DNA of 64,000 nt from NCBI RefSeq assembly GCF_963678635.1, contig NC_087070.1, forward strand, positions 4,002,539 through 4,066,538, read 5' to 3'. Made by a program: the position numbers and the translations under genes. The notes beneath the pieces are model-generated. The model searched no databases. It was not told where the DNA came from and worked only from the letters and a program-made list of their open reading frames with translations. The DNA is from Symsagittifera roscoffensis (taxonomy: Eukaryota > Xenacoelomorpha > Acoela > Convolutidae). Shown piece after piece: positions 44,601 through 53,432 of the stretch; position 1 is the stretch's first letter, and every line of letters starts with the position of its first letter.

Positions 44601-45346
44601 ACGATACAAATGTTTTACCGTTTGTTTGTGGATTCCACACACTGTTCTGGATTCCGCAAATACAGTTGCGGATTCGGCAAATTCGCCTATTTTGAGAGGT
44701 ACAATGATTTAGCTATTTGTTTGTGGAATAGCATAGAAACAGCATAGAAGATCAAAAAAAGTAGCAATGTTGCGGATTCCGCGACAAATCTGATTTTTGG
44801 CCCGTTGCGGATTCCGCTTACAATGCAGAGAATGCATAGTTTGGCCTCGTAATGATTTTTTGAAGAGCCTCAAAAATTTTCAGTCCTTTGTGTTCAATTT
44901 TCTTAAGCTCATTGACACTTTTTCAACTGTGTGTTTGGCTATTTTCAGTTGAACTAAACAGTTTTTAAAGCTTTTTCTTCAGCCATCTTAGAGTCTTCAC
45001 TCGAGTTTCATGTTTCGGCAGTGTTATTTTAAATTCTACCTTTTGCCTGATTGTTTTTAATACTTTTCTCAAGATTGTTTAGCGAAACTTCATATTTGTC
45101 GCCAAAGTGGCCCAAAACTGCACGAAATGGACCGGCTCGCCGGTTATTCATGTGTTAAAGCATCTAATCAAATAAATTTTAGTGCTCTGTGGACTTATTG
45201 CATCTGCTATCATCTCGGACCAAGTGGGCCATTTATCTGCTTCTGAGGCACTGGCTTGGCTGGCAACTGTCCTCTCTGTCGGGCTACTAGTGTGTGCTAT
45301 ACTCCTCCTCGTCAACATCAAGTACGGGCTGTGCAACACAAAATAA
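32519..45346 (+). CDS. Four-transmembrane protein gene, four exons, claudin/PMP22-like topology
   Basis: Exons 32519-32613, 33518-33585, 40212-40364 and 45183-45346 join in frame (480 bases, 159 residues) through GT/AG introns of 0.9, 6.6 and 4.8 kb. The ATG has a purine at -3 and G at +4. TM1 is about residues 6-27, TM2 59-83, TM3 94-116 and TM4 128-149. The first extracellular loop (28-57) holds C32 and C45 within 'CGLGYYLYRVGNNCG', and a basic residue (R58) precedes TM2 ('SVRLAGFTFHLLAVLF'). Size, topology and a cysteine-bearing first loop fit the claudin/PMP22/EMP superfamily or a similar tetraspan group. The W-GLW-C-C signature is not intact, so the family is a suggestion only. Likely location is the plasma membrane. 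Splice phases agree at all three junctions, which strongly supports the model. Confidence 0.8.
32614..33517 (+). other. Intron 1 of the four-TM gene
   Basis: This is a 904-base AT-rich intron. A C-rich stretch (about 32692-32710) lies near its start and the acceptor is 'ttgttcatttcag'. No embedded element was recognised. Confidence 0.6.
33518..33585 (+). CDS. Four-TM gene exon 2 (first extracellular loop)
   Basis: This 68-base exon has acceptor ATTTCAG and donor CTTT|GTAAGT. It encodes GLGYYLYRVGNNCGPYGS and four more residues, including the loop cysteines, and joins exon 1 through a split Cys codon. Confidence 0.75.
34225..34330 (+). repeat. Fragment of a TTGTTCCGAC-type element
   Basis: The block 'GATTGCCAATTTGTCCAATT' followed by GTTAACGTGCGATTATTG and CGCGTAAGTGG matches the interior of copies A-C, with both ends missing. 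Confidence 0.55.
35289..36900 (+). mobile_element. LINE relic (CR1/Jockey-like RT fragments)
   Basis: Plus-strand RT remnants: 'IANYLNYVFSSLGE' (pre-RT I-A-x-x-L-N-x-x-F-S-S-x-G block), then 'STHHALIHLKEKVRKY' (S-T-x-x-A-L-I-H-L before the first Asp) with 'SWIFQRLLTPFLIKL', a decayed D-L-S-K-A-F-D-T-I block, and later 'RLFLDKQLNWPLKW' (L-G-V-x-L-D-x-x-L-N-W block). Multiple stops and frame changes separate them. Upstream parts may reach 34800. Confidence 0.6.
37795..37890 (+). other. tRNA-like SINE-type sequence
   Basis: CCTCTAGTCTGGAGGTAACG resembles a D arm/A box, followed 45 bases later by 'CTAGGTTTGAATCTAACC', a B-box-like T arm. Acceptor pairing is poor, so a tRNA-derived SINE head is more likely than a tRNA gene. 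Confidence 0.35.
39028..39458. repeat. Inverted-repeat-bounded segment (~430 bp)
   Basis: GGCCGACGGGACTTCAAGCC at the left and 'GGCTTGAAGTCCCGTCGGCTT' at the right are inverse complements over 19-20 bases. The interior is AT-rich with no open frame. It is possibly a MITE. Confidence 0.55.
39995..40165. repeat. 40 bp tandem repeat, about four copies
   Basis: 'TATCGAAAATTAGAAAAAAA' starts at 40023, 40063, 40103 and 40143, exactly 40 bases apart. It lies just before exon 3 of the four-TM gene. Confidence 0.85.
40212..40364 (+). CDS. Four-TM gene exon 3 (TM2 and TM3)
   Basis: This 153-base exon has acceptor 'cattttta g' (AG at 40210-40211) and donor CAAA|GTGAGC. It encodes 'SVRLAGFTFHLLAVLFSMIS' and continues to 'CYIIAIMVMVVFQ', giving two hydrophobic segments joined by a short loop with Cys85 and Cys93. 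Confidence 0.75.
41940..42050 (-). other. tRNA-like SINE-type sequence
   Basis: On the minus strand 'TATGGTCAGCCAAGCCGG' (A-box-like) is followed by 'GAGAGCTCGAGTCTTATC' (B-box-like). Stem pairing is incomplete, so this is a tentative call. Confidence 0.3.
42404..44856. mobile_element. Inverted-repeat element (2.45 kb) with GGATTCC arrays, non-coding
   Basis: The termini are inverse copies: ATCATTACGAGGCCAAACT at the left and AGTTTGGCCTCGTAATGAT at the right. Next to each terminus is an array of ~20-base units, 'GTAAGTGGATTCCGCAAA' at 42505-42710 and its inverse complement type at 44515-44820. The centre holds a GGATTCC-rich palindromic region (43430-43830) and a 165 bp tandem array (43930-44400). 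There is no coding frame. A 181 bp relative at 27898-28078 shares both ends. It resembles a foldback-type non-autonomous DNA transposon. Confidence 0.7.
43925..44400. repeat. ~165 bp tandem repeats, each with a perfect-type hairpin
   Basis: 'GGAGTCATTAGGTTGAGAGT' recurs at about 44098 and 44263, with an earlier diverged copy at about 43933. Each unit carries 'CAGTATTTGGGATTCCATCG' followed by ATCCCAAATACTG, a 13 bp-stem hairpin. Confidence 0.8.
45183..45346 (+). CDS. Four-TM gene exon 4 (TM4 and C-terminus)
   Basis: The exon begins after AAATTTTAG and ends at TAA 45344-45346. It encodes 'LCGLIASAIISDQVGHLSAS' and continues to 'NIKYGLCNTK'. It completes TM3, gives TM4 and a short cytoplasmic tail, and is GC-richer than its flanks. 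Confidence 0.75.
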
Positions 45347-46622
45347 TTTTACTAACTGAAACAAAAAGTTTTCAATAACCAAAAAGTTTTCTGGGTGAAA
45401 AGTTTGTTAATCCCTATAATGTTAATCAGAAAACATTTTACCGAAATTTTAGTATCTCGATCTTATGTAAATGAGTTAGTTGTTGTATAATTTTTTTTTA
45501 TATCATTTGATGTTTTGTACTACTGATAAAACTGATTGCCGAAATAATTCACTTTAAAGTTGATTTTTCGATGATTTTATTTAATTTTATAACCTATTGT
45601 TGGACGCATACTCGTTTAAATTGTATTGCAATGAAATGGATTGAAAATGTGTCCGTTTGATGAAATGGGTTTAAATTTTGTCTCTTAATGTCCGCTTAAA
45701 AAATTTTTTGCAGAGAGTTTTTCAATCGAGTTATTTACCGAACGAAACTCAAACAAAACAGTAGAAAAAGCCTTCTCAAAGTTGATTTTCAAAGTGATAT
45801 AACTTATATAACTTGCAGTAGAATAAAAATAAATTGATATTAGAAGTAGCTATTTCGGAAATAAATTGTTATTAGAAGTAGCTACTTTTGGTGTGAGTGG
45901 ATGACATCGTCTCAGAAGTCCGACCATCCAAAGGCTCCCGTGTGGTAATGTTCTACGGCACAATTTGTTGGCCGATTGGACTGATCGTAAAAAAAGTTTT
46001 AGGCGCGTTCGGAGCCAAAATGAATTTGAAGCGAAACTCGCCAAAAAATTGATTCTACTTGCGGTGTAAACAATTTTGCCCAATGTGGATTTTTATTGGC
46101 TTTTGGGAGAGCTCATAAAATTAATTTAATTGGGCTAAAAATGGCCGACAGTTTTATTCTTCTTTTGAAAAACCACCTTATCGAGAAAACCTTAGATCCG
46201 CGCCTGTTAGTTAGTGTCTGATCAAAGATTATTCAACTTGGCATGATTTCTTTTCAATTTTAGTGGCTACTCGTTTTTTGTTTCCAAGTGGTGAAGTTGA
46301 AGTTTTGAGTAAGTAAATTATGATTCAAAGTTTGCATTCAAGCACCAAAGCAATATTGTATTGCCTAAACGTTTAACCATGGTCAAGATGGGGAGAATAA
46401 TGGCATGACACAACCACGTAGCAAAATTATTCGATCAGCAAAAATTGTCTCGAAACAGTTGATTGTGTTTTCCGCAAATTTGGTTGCAATGAGAAAAACA
46501 ATGCTTATAGAAAATTCAATTTTACTTTCCTCGCATAATTCAAAAAACAATTTCCAGGCTCAAACTTAGAGTGGAAAGTTTTTTTTGTAAGTTTTGGCAA
46601 TTTTACGTTTTATAAAAAAGTG
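45347..46622. other. Stretch downstream of the four-TM gene with two candidate orphan exons
   Basis: The interval 45890-46040 is GC-richer than its surroundings and open for ~50 codons ('SRVVMFYGTICWPIGLIVKK'). The interval 46264-46308 sits between 'ttcaattttag' and an ideal GTAAGT donor and reads 'ATRFLFPSGEVEVL'. Neither connects to a recognised gene. The rest is AT-rich. Confidence 0.35.
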
Positions 46623-49430
46623 CACAAAGTGTCTGGCACGCAAAAAAACACAAAAAATCAATTCAAAGGGCTTGAATTAGGGCCCAAAATAACCAAAAGA
46701 TGGTAAGTGGAAATTGTGGTGAACATTTAAGAAAATTTTACAAGGGCCCTTTTTGTCTCAATGCTACTCAATTCGCTCATAAATCATTCAATGAATTGGA
46801 GCTCAAAAGTTAAGCTTAACTCAGTTCATTGAAAATTATTTGAGAGCAAACTTTTAAAACCCAACTCTTTAAATTTAAAAATTCGGTTTTTATAATTTGA
46901 TTTATCAGGATGAGAGGGTTCTTTTCAAAACCCTCTCATCCTGCCAAACAAAGGCTGCTCTAATTTTGCTAATTTTTGTTTTTTTTAAAAAAAAAAAGAA
47001 CTCCTTGTTGCGTTGAAACAGCTAGCAAAGTATATTTAGAAAAATATCTAAATTGGAACAATAACGTGCGTGAAAAAAGCAAGCAATTAATCACCAAGTC
47101 ACCAATATTAAAATTTATTTATCGAATTCTAAAAGCAGTAAACTGCTCATAACAGGGCGAAGCCTTGGATGTTCCAATTATGTTTTGTTTTCTAAGGAGC
47201 GATGTAAAATTAAATAGTTCATGGAATCTTCAAAAAAAAACTGAAAAAATTTAGCGAAGTAGTAAAGAGTCCAAAGATGCCTCAATCTACTTTGGAACGA
47301 TTTTCAATACGGATAAAATCTACGCTTTCCCGTTAAAAGCACGAAATATATCGCGCGGTACTTGTCCCAAAGTGGCAATATTTAAACCCCCAAAACTTTA
47401 CCAAAACAGTATAACATCTTTCTTAATTTTAACTCAAGACAGCAGTGCTTTTTGAATGATATAGAAAAAATTTAGTCAAAAGCTGTTAGTTAAATACCAA
47501 ATTTTTCCGGAGAAAAAAATACCCCAGCACAAATTTTCAGTCATTTTCTTTAAAAATTGGAACACAAAGTGTCTGGCACGCAAAAAAACACAAAAAATCA
47601 CTTCAAAGGGCTTGAATTAGGGCCCAAAATAACCAAAAGATGGTAAGTGGAAATTGTGGTGAACATTTAAGAAAATTTTACAAGGGCCCTTTTTGTCTCA
47701 ATGCTACTCAATTCGCTCATAAATCATTCAATGAATTGGAGCTCAAAAGTTAAGCTTAACTCAGTTCATTGAAAATTATTTGAGAGCAAACTTTTAAAAC
47801 CCAACTCTTTAAATTTAAAAATTCGGTTTTTATAATTTGATTTATCAGGATGAGAGGGTTCTTTTCAAAACCCTCTCATCCTGCCAAACAAAGGCTGCTC
47901 TTACTTTGCTAATTTTTGTTTTTTTTTTAAAAAAAAGAACTCCTTGTTGCGTTGAAACAGCTAGCAAAGTATATTTAGAAAAATATCTAAATTGGAACAA
48001 TAACGTGCGTGAAAAAAGCAAGCAATTAATCACCAAGTCACCAATATTAAAATTTATTTATCGAATTCTAAAAGCAGTAAACTGCTCATAACAGGGCGAA
48101 GCCTTGGATGTTCCAATTATGTTTTGTTTTCTAAGGAGCGATGTAAAATTAAATAGTTCATGGAATCTTCAAAAAAAAACTGAAAAAATTTAGCGAAGTA
48201 GTAAAGAGTCCAAAGATGCCTCAATCTACTTTGGAACGATTTTGAATACGGATAAAATCTACGCTTTCCCGTTAAAAGCACGAAATATATCGCGCGGTAC
48301 TTGTCCCAAAGTGGCAATATTTAAACCCCCAAAACTTTACCAAAACAGTATAACATCTTTCTTAATTTTAACTCAAGACAGCAGTGCTTTTTGAATGATA
48401 TAGAAAAAATTTAGTCAAAAGCTGTTAGTTAAATACCAAATTTTTCCGGAGAAAAAAATACCCCAGCACAAATGTTCAGTCATTTTCTTTAAAAATTGGA
48501 ACACAAAGTGTCTGGCACGCAAAAAAACACAAAAAATCACTTCAAAGGGCTTGAATTAGGGCCCAAAATAACCAAAAGATGGTAAGTGGAAATTGTGGTG
48601 AACATTTAAGAAAATTTTACAAGAGCCCTTTTTGTCTCAATGCTACTCAATTCGCTCATAAATCATTCAATGAATTGGAGCTCAAAAGTTAAGCTTAACT
48701 CAGTTCATTGAAAATTATTTGAGAGCAAACTTTTAAAACCCAACTCTTTAAATTTAAAAATTCGGTTTTTATAATTTGATTTATCAGGATGAGAGGGTTC
48801 TTTTCAAAACACTCTCATCCTGCCAAACAAAGGCTGCTCTAACTTTGCTAATTTTTGTTTTTTTTTAAAAAAAAAAAGAACTCCTTGTTGCGTTGAAACA
48901 GCTAGCAAAGTATATTTAGAAAAATATCTAAATTGGAACAATAACGTGCGTGAAAAAAGCAAGCAATTAATCACCAAGTCACCAATATTAAAATTTATTT
49001 ATCGAATTCTAAAAGCAGTAAACTGCTCATAACAGGGCGAAGCCTTGGATGTTCCAATTATGTTTTGTTTTCTAAGGAGCGATGTAAAATTAAATAGTTC
49101 ATGGAATCTTCAAAAAAAAACTGAAAAAATTTAGCGAAGTAGTAAAGAGTCCAAAGATGCCTCAATCTACTTTGGAACTATTTTGAATACGGATAAAATC
49201 TACGCTTTCCCGTTAAAAGCACGAAATATATCGCGCGGTACTTGTCCCAAAGTGGCAATATTTAAACCCCCAAAACTTTACCAAAACAGTATAACATCTT
49301 TCTTAATTTTAACTCAAGACAGCAGTGCTTTTTGAATGATATAGAAAAAATTTAGTCAAAAGCTGTTAGTTCCGGAGAAAAAAATACCCCAGCACAAATG
49401 TTCAGTCATTTTCTTTAAAAATTGGAACAA
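46623..49430. repeat. Three near-identical tandem copies of a ~940 bp unit
   Basis: Units start at 46623, 47563 and 48502 ('CACAAAGTGTCTGGCACG'), with periods 940 and 939. Copies differ at only a few sites and one 15-base deletion in the third. Each unit has a perfect or near-perfect 15 bp hairpin ('AGGATGAGAGGGTT' and inverse), a palindrome GTTAAGCTTAAC, and a region related to the TTGTTCCGAC family ('GGGCGAAGCCTTGGATGTTC', then 'AAATATATCGCGCGGTAC', ending TTGGAACA). There is no coding potential. Confidence 0.9.
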
Positions 49431-52131
49431 TAAACCAAAAACAGCATGAATTTTGGGTGATGATCCCAACAACGACTCGCAATATCAGTAATAGCTGGAC
49501 AACTAATGCTAGAGTGTCTGATTGTTTGTTAACAGTACTGGTAGGCCGATTAAAGCCAGAGTTGTTGGTTGAAATCATAGGGTTGAGTGTATTTCAAGCG
49601 GTTCAGTCTTAGTATGGGAATGAAAATGTGGCGTTCGAGGCTGTCCTGTGAAATTTTTTTTATCTCGAACAGTTAACAATCTGTTTGGTGCCATTGAATG
49701 GTAGAAAAAAAGGCGAATATTCTTTTTAGCTTCTGAAACTGATATTTCTACAACCCAATTTAATGTTATTCAAATGATGTTTCTTAAGAAACAATAGCTG
49801 AAACTTTTTATTTAATTAATGCAGATTTCAATGTTAGTTTTTTGAATGCTTGGGGGTGAAGTTTTTTGAAGGGTCGCATAACAAAAAAGGTCTATGTTTA
49901 ATTCCATTAAGCAAAATTTTTGAATTTTCCCGCTACCCCACTTATAGTTGACTTACATCTTATTATGACTCAACGCACTGTGAAGATGAAATTTTCTTTT
50001 CAAAAATTAAAGGTCGGTGGAGTGGAAAAAAGCCAGAATTCAACTAGTTTTTGAAGAAAGACGTTTTTTTAGAATATTTGGATTCGTTTCAAGAAGATCA
50101 ATGTAATGCAAAACTACCGCCTATAAAAATTTAGCCCAAAAATAAACGCCCCTGATTTTCTTGCAGAAAAGATGTATGAGCATTACCCTGATTTCCAATC
50201 ACATACATTCACACACACACAAGCAAACACTCACACAAACACACGCAAGTGTGTTTTTCATTAAAGAGCCCTAACAGACCAAATCAGCGAGAAATGGAAA
50301 CATTTTGGAAGACAGCAAGTTGTTTATGAATTGAAAGGTTTCGAAGAAAGTAAAAGAATTGTCCACCCGATCTGAAAATGCCAAATTTTGGTCCAACACA
50401 AAACCATGACCTCGACCCGTGTAACGAAAGTAACGAACAAGTGAAAGAAGATAGACAGATGAAGCAGCTCTCGGATTACAAAATGAACTTGTGAAGGAAG
50501 CTACAATCAAAAATATGCTTTCCAATTGATATCCTTAAAATGTTTGGGAAAAATAGTAATCAGAATAAAAACAAAATGTTGCCAACTTAAGGTTACCGTA
50601 ATAATCACAATTTGGTCGCCTACAAAAATATAGATTGAGAGGACGCCATTAGATGATTTTATTTGATTTATAAGTTATCGTTAGACACATTAAGTTATTT
50701 TGTATTGTGAAAGAAATGGATTAAACGTGTGAGATTTTTTCTTCTGTTATAGTATTATTGAAGGCATTTCTTTGTCCGTTTAAAAAAAATTAAGCAGAAA
50801 TTTTATCAATCGAGTGATCAACCGAGCAGAACTCAAGCTGTAAAAAACAGTCCAAAGTTTCAAAAACTCATTTTTTTGCAGAAATTGTTTTGAAATTTAA
50901 AGTTTTGCTTTCCTAAAAAAAAGAGGCGAAAAACTTCAAAAAGTAGTTTTATTGTAAAAAAACTAATATTTCATGGTTTATCTTTCTATAATAAACCTAT
51001 TCGCTTGCTTAAGTCTCTTGGAATTACACAAAACTCTCAAACCTGTTCTTCTTGACCTGTTCTCTCAAACCTGTTCTTCTATCAGATTTTGCGTTGAAAA
51101 AACTAAAACACACCAAAATACAAAGTTCCTCCCATTTTAATTAGTCGGAACAATAATAATCAACCGTAATTTATCTAGAAAAGGTATGAATTGGAAATCA
51201 GATGGTGAGACACTAGATTATATAGCCCGTTTTGTATACTTTTTAGAATAACCATTTTTGAGTGATAAAACTTTGAGATCTAAATATTTGGTGATTCATT
51301 TTGTCTTTAAAAACTTTTAAAACAAATTTAATAAAAAATTGATAAAAACTAACATTACAAAAATTTGCAAAACAAAACAAAGCCAACAGATGTTTGGGGA
51401 AGAGTCACTGTACACAAGTAAAATTACTTACTTGTTTTTGAAAAACTATCCAACACGAAAAAAAATTAACATTGAAAAAATGGCCCAATTAACATTGATT
51501 TAACTTACGCAGGTGACTCCTAAATAAAAAAAACTCATTATCAAGTTTGGATGCAAATATTCTCGGAGCTTAACATCCATCGGAAAAAGAAAAAACGTTT
51601 ATACTACAACACTACTACTACCTTTCAATGGCGTGACGCGACGATTCATAACAAGCGGCACCTCGTAACAGGCGACAATTGCCATTACGATATGTCGCCT
51701 GTTGAAAGTTGTCCCGTCTTACAGAATGCCATCTTTTGTGCCTAACCCTCCAACGCACCGAATGAAGGAACTGGCGCAAGTGTCATCCTTAAACTGTTAG
51801 GAACTATGGCGTAGGTTTGTATTTTTTTCGCGGAAATTTAGAACTTTTGCGCAAAATCCGTAGCGAGTCACTTGAAATACATAACGGCTGGAATTGAATA
51901 ATAGTTATCTTTTAATGACAGAAATATGACCGCTTGCTTTGAAGAACAGGTATTTTAGCGCCATGATTTTAGTTAAGCGACATTTGAAATAAAACCGACT
52001 CAATTTATTCTCCTTTTTCTTATTGGAATATTGGAAATATTACAAAAAATCATAAAACGGTTTGAACATATAACTTTCAGCGTCTAAGTAAAAAAGTTCA
52101 ATTCTTTTTTCGACTCAAACGTAATTAAAAA
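49431..52131. other. Non-coding stretch upstream of the 52.1 kb gene
   Basis: It contains a CA-rich patch (50205-50250), copy 1 of a ~390 bp repeat (50267-50650), an isolated TTGTTCCGAC-type terminus ('TAGTCGGAACAATAA' at about 51142) and a GC-rich hairpin AACAGGCGACA...TGTCGCCTGTT (51668-51706). No exon is supported. Confidence 0.4.
50267..50650 (+). repeat. ~390 bp interspersed repeat, copy 1
   Basis: It matches 57117-57464 across its length ('TTTGGTCCAACACAAAACC', 'ATGACCTCGACCCG', 'GAACAAGTGAAAGAA'). Both copies read the same protein frame, FGPTxNHDLDPxNExNEQVKE, so the repeat may derive from a coding sequence. Confidence 0.7.
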
Positions 52132-53432
52132 ATGAAAACAAGTGAATCCGTGACCTTTTTGCTGCTCCTTGGAGCAACTCTGGTCACCAGTTCACCTACG
52201 GATGTCTCTACAACAACAAGCCCAGACCATATTCGCTGGTTCCAAAGAAGAACTCGCGGGAATCTGCGAAGAATCAAAGAAGGTCACCACAACACTGATG
52301 AAGAAGGTAAAGGCAAACGGAGCTTCTTCTGACGAAGTCATAATGATGCATGCGACTAACTTGGCTTGTGATAAGGTTGAAAATGCCGAGTTTGAGTTGA
52401 AACAGGCGTCGCTTGAGGAGATGTTTGAAATTGTCAGAGAATTTCTAGCCGTCGGCCAGATTGTCGACGTAGATCTCGCCGCCATGGCGTTCAAAGCGAT
52501 AATTGAACAGACAACCGAACTTCAGCTGATAGCTAAGACCGACTACACTGCAGAGGTAACTTCGTTTAAGTCGACACGAATGTTAGAAACATGCCCAACT
52601 GATGTCCCTAAGTAAAGAACAAGAAAACAAAACAAAATGTTAATCGAAAACTTCGGAAAAGGAAAACTTTCAACTTTCGAAAAAAAATGTACGAAGTTAA
52701 AGCTCTTTGAATTTCGAGAGTTGTTAATGATTGGCACTTTTTTGCTGAAAAAAATTATAAAAAAATAATAAAAAAATAAAAAAATAAAAAAACAAAAAAA
52801 TAATTTAAAAAAATAATAAAAAAATTAGTACTGATAACTTTTTCTTTGCGGAATCATTCAACCAGTGGGCTTATGTAAAAATTTAAGTAAAATTAATACG
52901 CTTCGGGTCAGTGTTAGAGTAGTCCAGATTTTTCTGTTAAAATTTCTTTTGCCCCTGTTAGAGTAAAAATAACTGGGTCAAGGCTCATTGACTGCAGCAA
53001 GAGTTTAAATCTGTATGTTCCATGATCAGATAAAATAAGGCAGTGACTCTAATAGTAACAATATCTTTTGCTGTTATTGTCAAATACTACTGCTTCGGGC
53101 TTCGAAAAAGTTCGGGGTTTGGTCAATCTTTTCAAGAGAAATGTCACTGACATTAAAAATAATTTTGATCATAATTTCTTAATTTGTTTCTTTTCAAGGT
53201 GAACGCACTCAAATCGAAATACGCAGACGACGCCGCCTTGCTTTCACTTGCGGACCAGGGGATTGGATACTCTAAGCAATACGCAGTAAAAGTAAATACC
53301 CTCAAAACAAATGTCACCGATTTCATCGCTCAAATGAAGGCCGCTTTTGCTCAAGAACAAAGTTTTATGAGAGAAGAATTCATTGAAAATATTTCAAGAT
53401 GTGGGTGTCTCGTATTCAAGAAAATCAAATGA
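52132..53432 (+). CDS. Helical, probably secreted protein, two exons; frame discord near the N-terminus
   Basis: ATG 52132 opens a textbook signal peptide, 'MKTSESVTFLLLLGATLVTS' then SPTD. About 20 codons on, the strongly coding frame is a different one: from ATG 52202 it reads 'AGSKEELAGICEESKKVTTT' and continues to GAG|GTAACT at 52555. Exon 2 (53199-53432) follows 'tttcttttcaag' and reads 'VNALKSKYADDAALLSLADQ' to 'RCGCLVFKKIK' and TGA. The joined body is about 195 residues, almost entirely amphipathic helix, with Cys at 22 and about 57 and a CGC near the end. Signal and body differ by one base of frame. This could be an assembly error, a recent lesion in the gene, or use of ATG 52202 without a signal. 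The family is not recognised. Confidence 0.6.
52556..53198 (+). other. Intron of the 52.1 kb gene
   Basis: A 643-base intron with donor GTAACT and acceptor TTTTCAAG. It includes an A/T low-complexity patch at 52750-52830. The reading frame continues 20 codons past the donor before a stop, so a shorter unspliced product is formally possible. Confidence 0.55.

Larger units (their letters stand above)
40365..45182 (+). other. Intron 3 of the four-TM gene
   Basis: This 4.8 kb intron contains a tRNA-like sequence (41940-42050), the large inverted-repeat element (42404-44856) and a palindromic TATACAGTAT-rich patch (43290-43365). The acceptor is 'aaataaattttag'. Confidence 0.6.

Noticed and set aside
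42500-44830. CRISPR-like look of the regularly spaced GGATTCC arrays
   Set aside because: Repeats are imperfect, spacers are tiny or absent, the arrays are mirrored within inverted termini, and the genome is eukaryotic.
50271-50525. 84-codon minus-strand frame
   Set aside because: It is antisense of the 390 bp repeat whose plus frame is conserved between copies.
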